NCBI GenBank assembly: GCA_009995705.1
Contig: JAADBR010000107.1
Location: 1 to 15,452 of the forward strand
Length of the DNA: 15,452 nt
Direction of reading: 5' to 3'
Source of the DNA: Microcystis aeruginosa W13-11
Lineage (GTDB): Bacteria > Cyanobacteriota > Cyanobacteriia > Cyanobacteriales > Microcystaceae
Each line of letters opens with the position of its first letter. Position 1 is the stretch's first letter. The position numbers were made by a program, and so were the translations under genes. Below, one piece after another: positions 15,245-15,452 of the stretch. A model generated the notes under the pieces. That model was not told the origin of the DNA. It saw nothing but the letters and a program-made list of their open reading frames with translations, and did no database searches.

Positions 15245-15280
15245 GGGTGGGTGGCCCCTCCCTAACCCACCCGGCTTTTT
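15245..15280 (+). terminator. Intrinsic terminator of the GT2 gene
   Basis: An 8-bp perfect stem GGGTGGGT (15245-15252) with ACCCACCC (15265-15272) and a 12-nt loop, followed by GGC and five T (15276-15280). It starts 33 bp after the GT2 stop. Its T-run overlaps the stop codon of the convergent gmd gene. On the opposite strand there is no T-run, so it should work mainly on the plus strand. Confidence 0.8.
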
Positions 15281-15452
15281 AATCGACGGCAATTAAGGAA
15301 CGATTGCGAAGATAAGCCAAATCTTTTAATAACTGTCCGCTATCACTACCGTTATTAAGATTAATCCCCAAAGCCGCTAAATCCGCATCTACCATTAACT
15401 TTACCAGTCCCTCGAACGTTACCGACGGCTGCCAACCTAATTTCTCTCTGGC
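15279..15452 (-). CDS. gmd: GDP-mannose 4,6-dehydratase, C-terminal end
   Basis: Only the last 57 codons and the stop are in the window; the gene runs off the right edge. The visible peptide begins AREKLGWQPSVTFEGLVKLM followed by VDADL, the typical C-terminus of GMD, where 'A...LGW.P...F..LV..MV..D' is strongly conserved. The enzyme makes GDP-4-keto-6-deoxymannose, precursor of GDP-fucose, GDP-rhamnose or GDP-perosamine. After the conserved part there is a tail of about 30 residues (GINLNNGSDSGQLLKDLAYL and on) that is probably lineage-specific. A GDP-fucose synthase gene often lies close to gmd and may lie beyond the edge. This indicates that the sugar locus continues to the right. Confidence 0.85.
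   Translation of the reverse strand, partial: AREKLGWQPSVTFEGLVKLMVDADLAALGINLNNGSDSGQLLKDLAYLRNRSLIAVD

Overview
The window looks like chromosomal DNA of a unicellular cyanobacterium, possibly Microcystis or a close relative. The DNA is AT-leaning. The cyanobacterial HIP1 octamer GCGATCGC occurs at 6028-6035, 9744-9751, 10800-10807 and 14300-14307. Several genes belong to families that are mainly or strikingly cyanobacterial: a Uma2/DUF820 protein, NarM, a DUF2949 protein and a TyrA of the arogenate dehydrogenase type. The genus is a weak inference from general style; the phylum call is firmer.

Layout. (1) 1-345, minus: 5' part of a Uma2-family gene. (2) 494-9346, all minus: a surface-polysaccharide (O-antigen or capsule/slime) cluster. 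In transcription order it holds rfbF (glucose-1-phosphate cytidylyltransferase), a broken rfbG copy, a GT87-like membrane glycosyltransferase, a stub of a second rfbF, an intact rfbG (CDP-glucose 4,6-dehydratase), a GT-B-like glycosyltransferase, rfbH (CDP-4-keto-6-deoxyglucose 3-dehydrase, E1) and a 713-residue membrane protein. RfbF, RfbG and RfbH give the shared first steps of CDP-3,6-dideoxyhexose synthesis; the membrane proteins and glycosyltransferases presumably use or handle the resulting sugar. No E3 reductase or final C4-reductase/epimerase gene lies in the window, so the end sugar cannot be named. (3) 9645-11261, plus: a GT39-like membrane glycosyltransferase, bounded by two copies of a short repeat. 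(4) 11366-13964: mostly housekeeping genes, namely an SRPBCC protein (minus), a cupin and tyrA (plus, 5 nt apart), narM (plus) and a DUF2949 protein (minus). (5) 14234-15452: a GT2 glycosyltransferase with a coiled-coil tail (plus), its terminator, and the convergent 3' end of gmd (GDP-mannose 4,6-dehydratase, minus), which suggests a second nucleotide-sugar cluster beyond the right edge.

The most unusual structure is at rfbF/rfbG. A direct repeat of about 361 bp (6264-6624 and 8253-8613, about 90% identical by hand count) covers the end of rfbF and the start of rfbG. Between the copies lies about 1.6 kb of unrelated DNA carrying a glycosyltransferase gene and a plausible promoter facing rfbG. 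One rfbG copy is truncated and has an internal stop; one rfbF copy is reduced to its last 31 codons. This looks like insertion of a glycosyltransferase cassette by recombination between diverged rfbF-rfbG alleles. Recombination between the repeats would remove the cassette and restore adjacent rfbF-rfbG. I see no CRISPR array, tRNA, rRNA, intact transposase or defence island. Apart from this mosaic the window reads as an ordinary sugar locus next to housekeeping genes.
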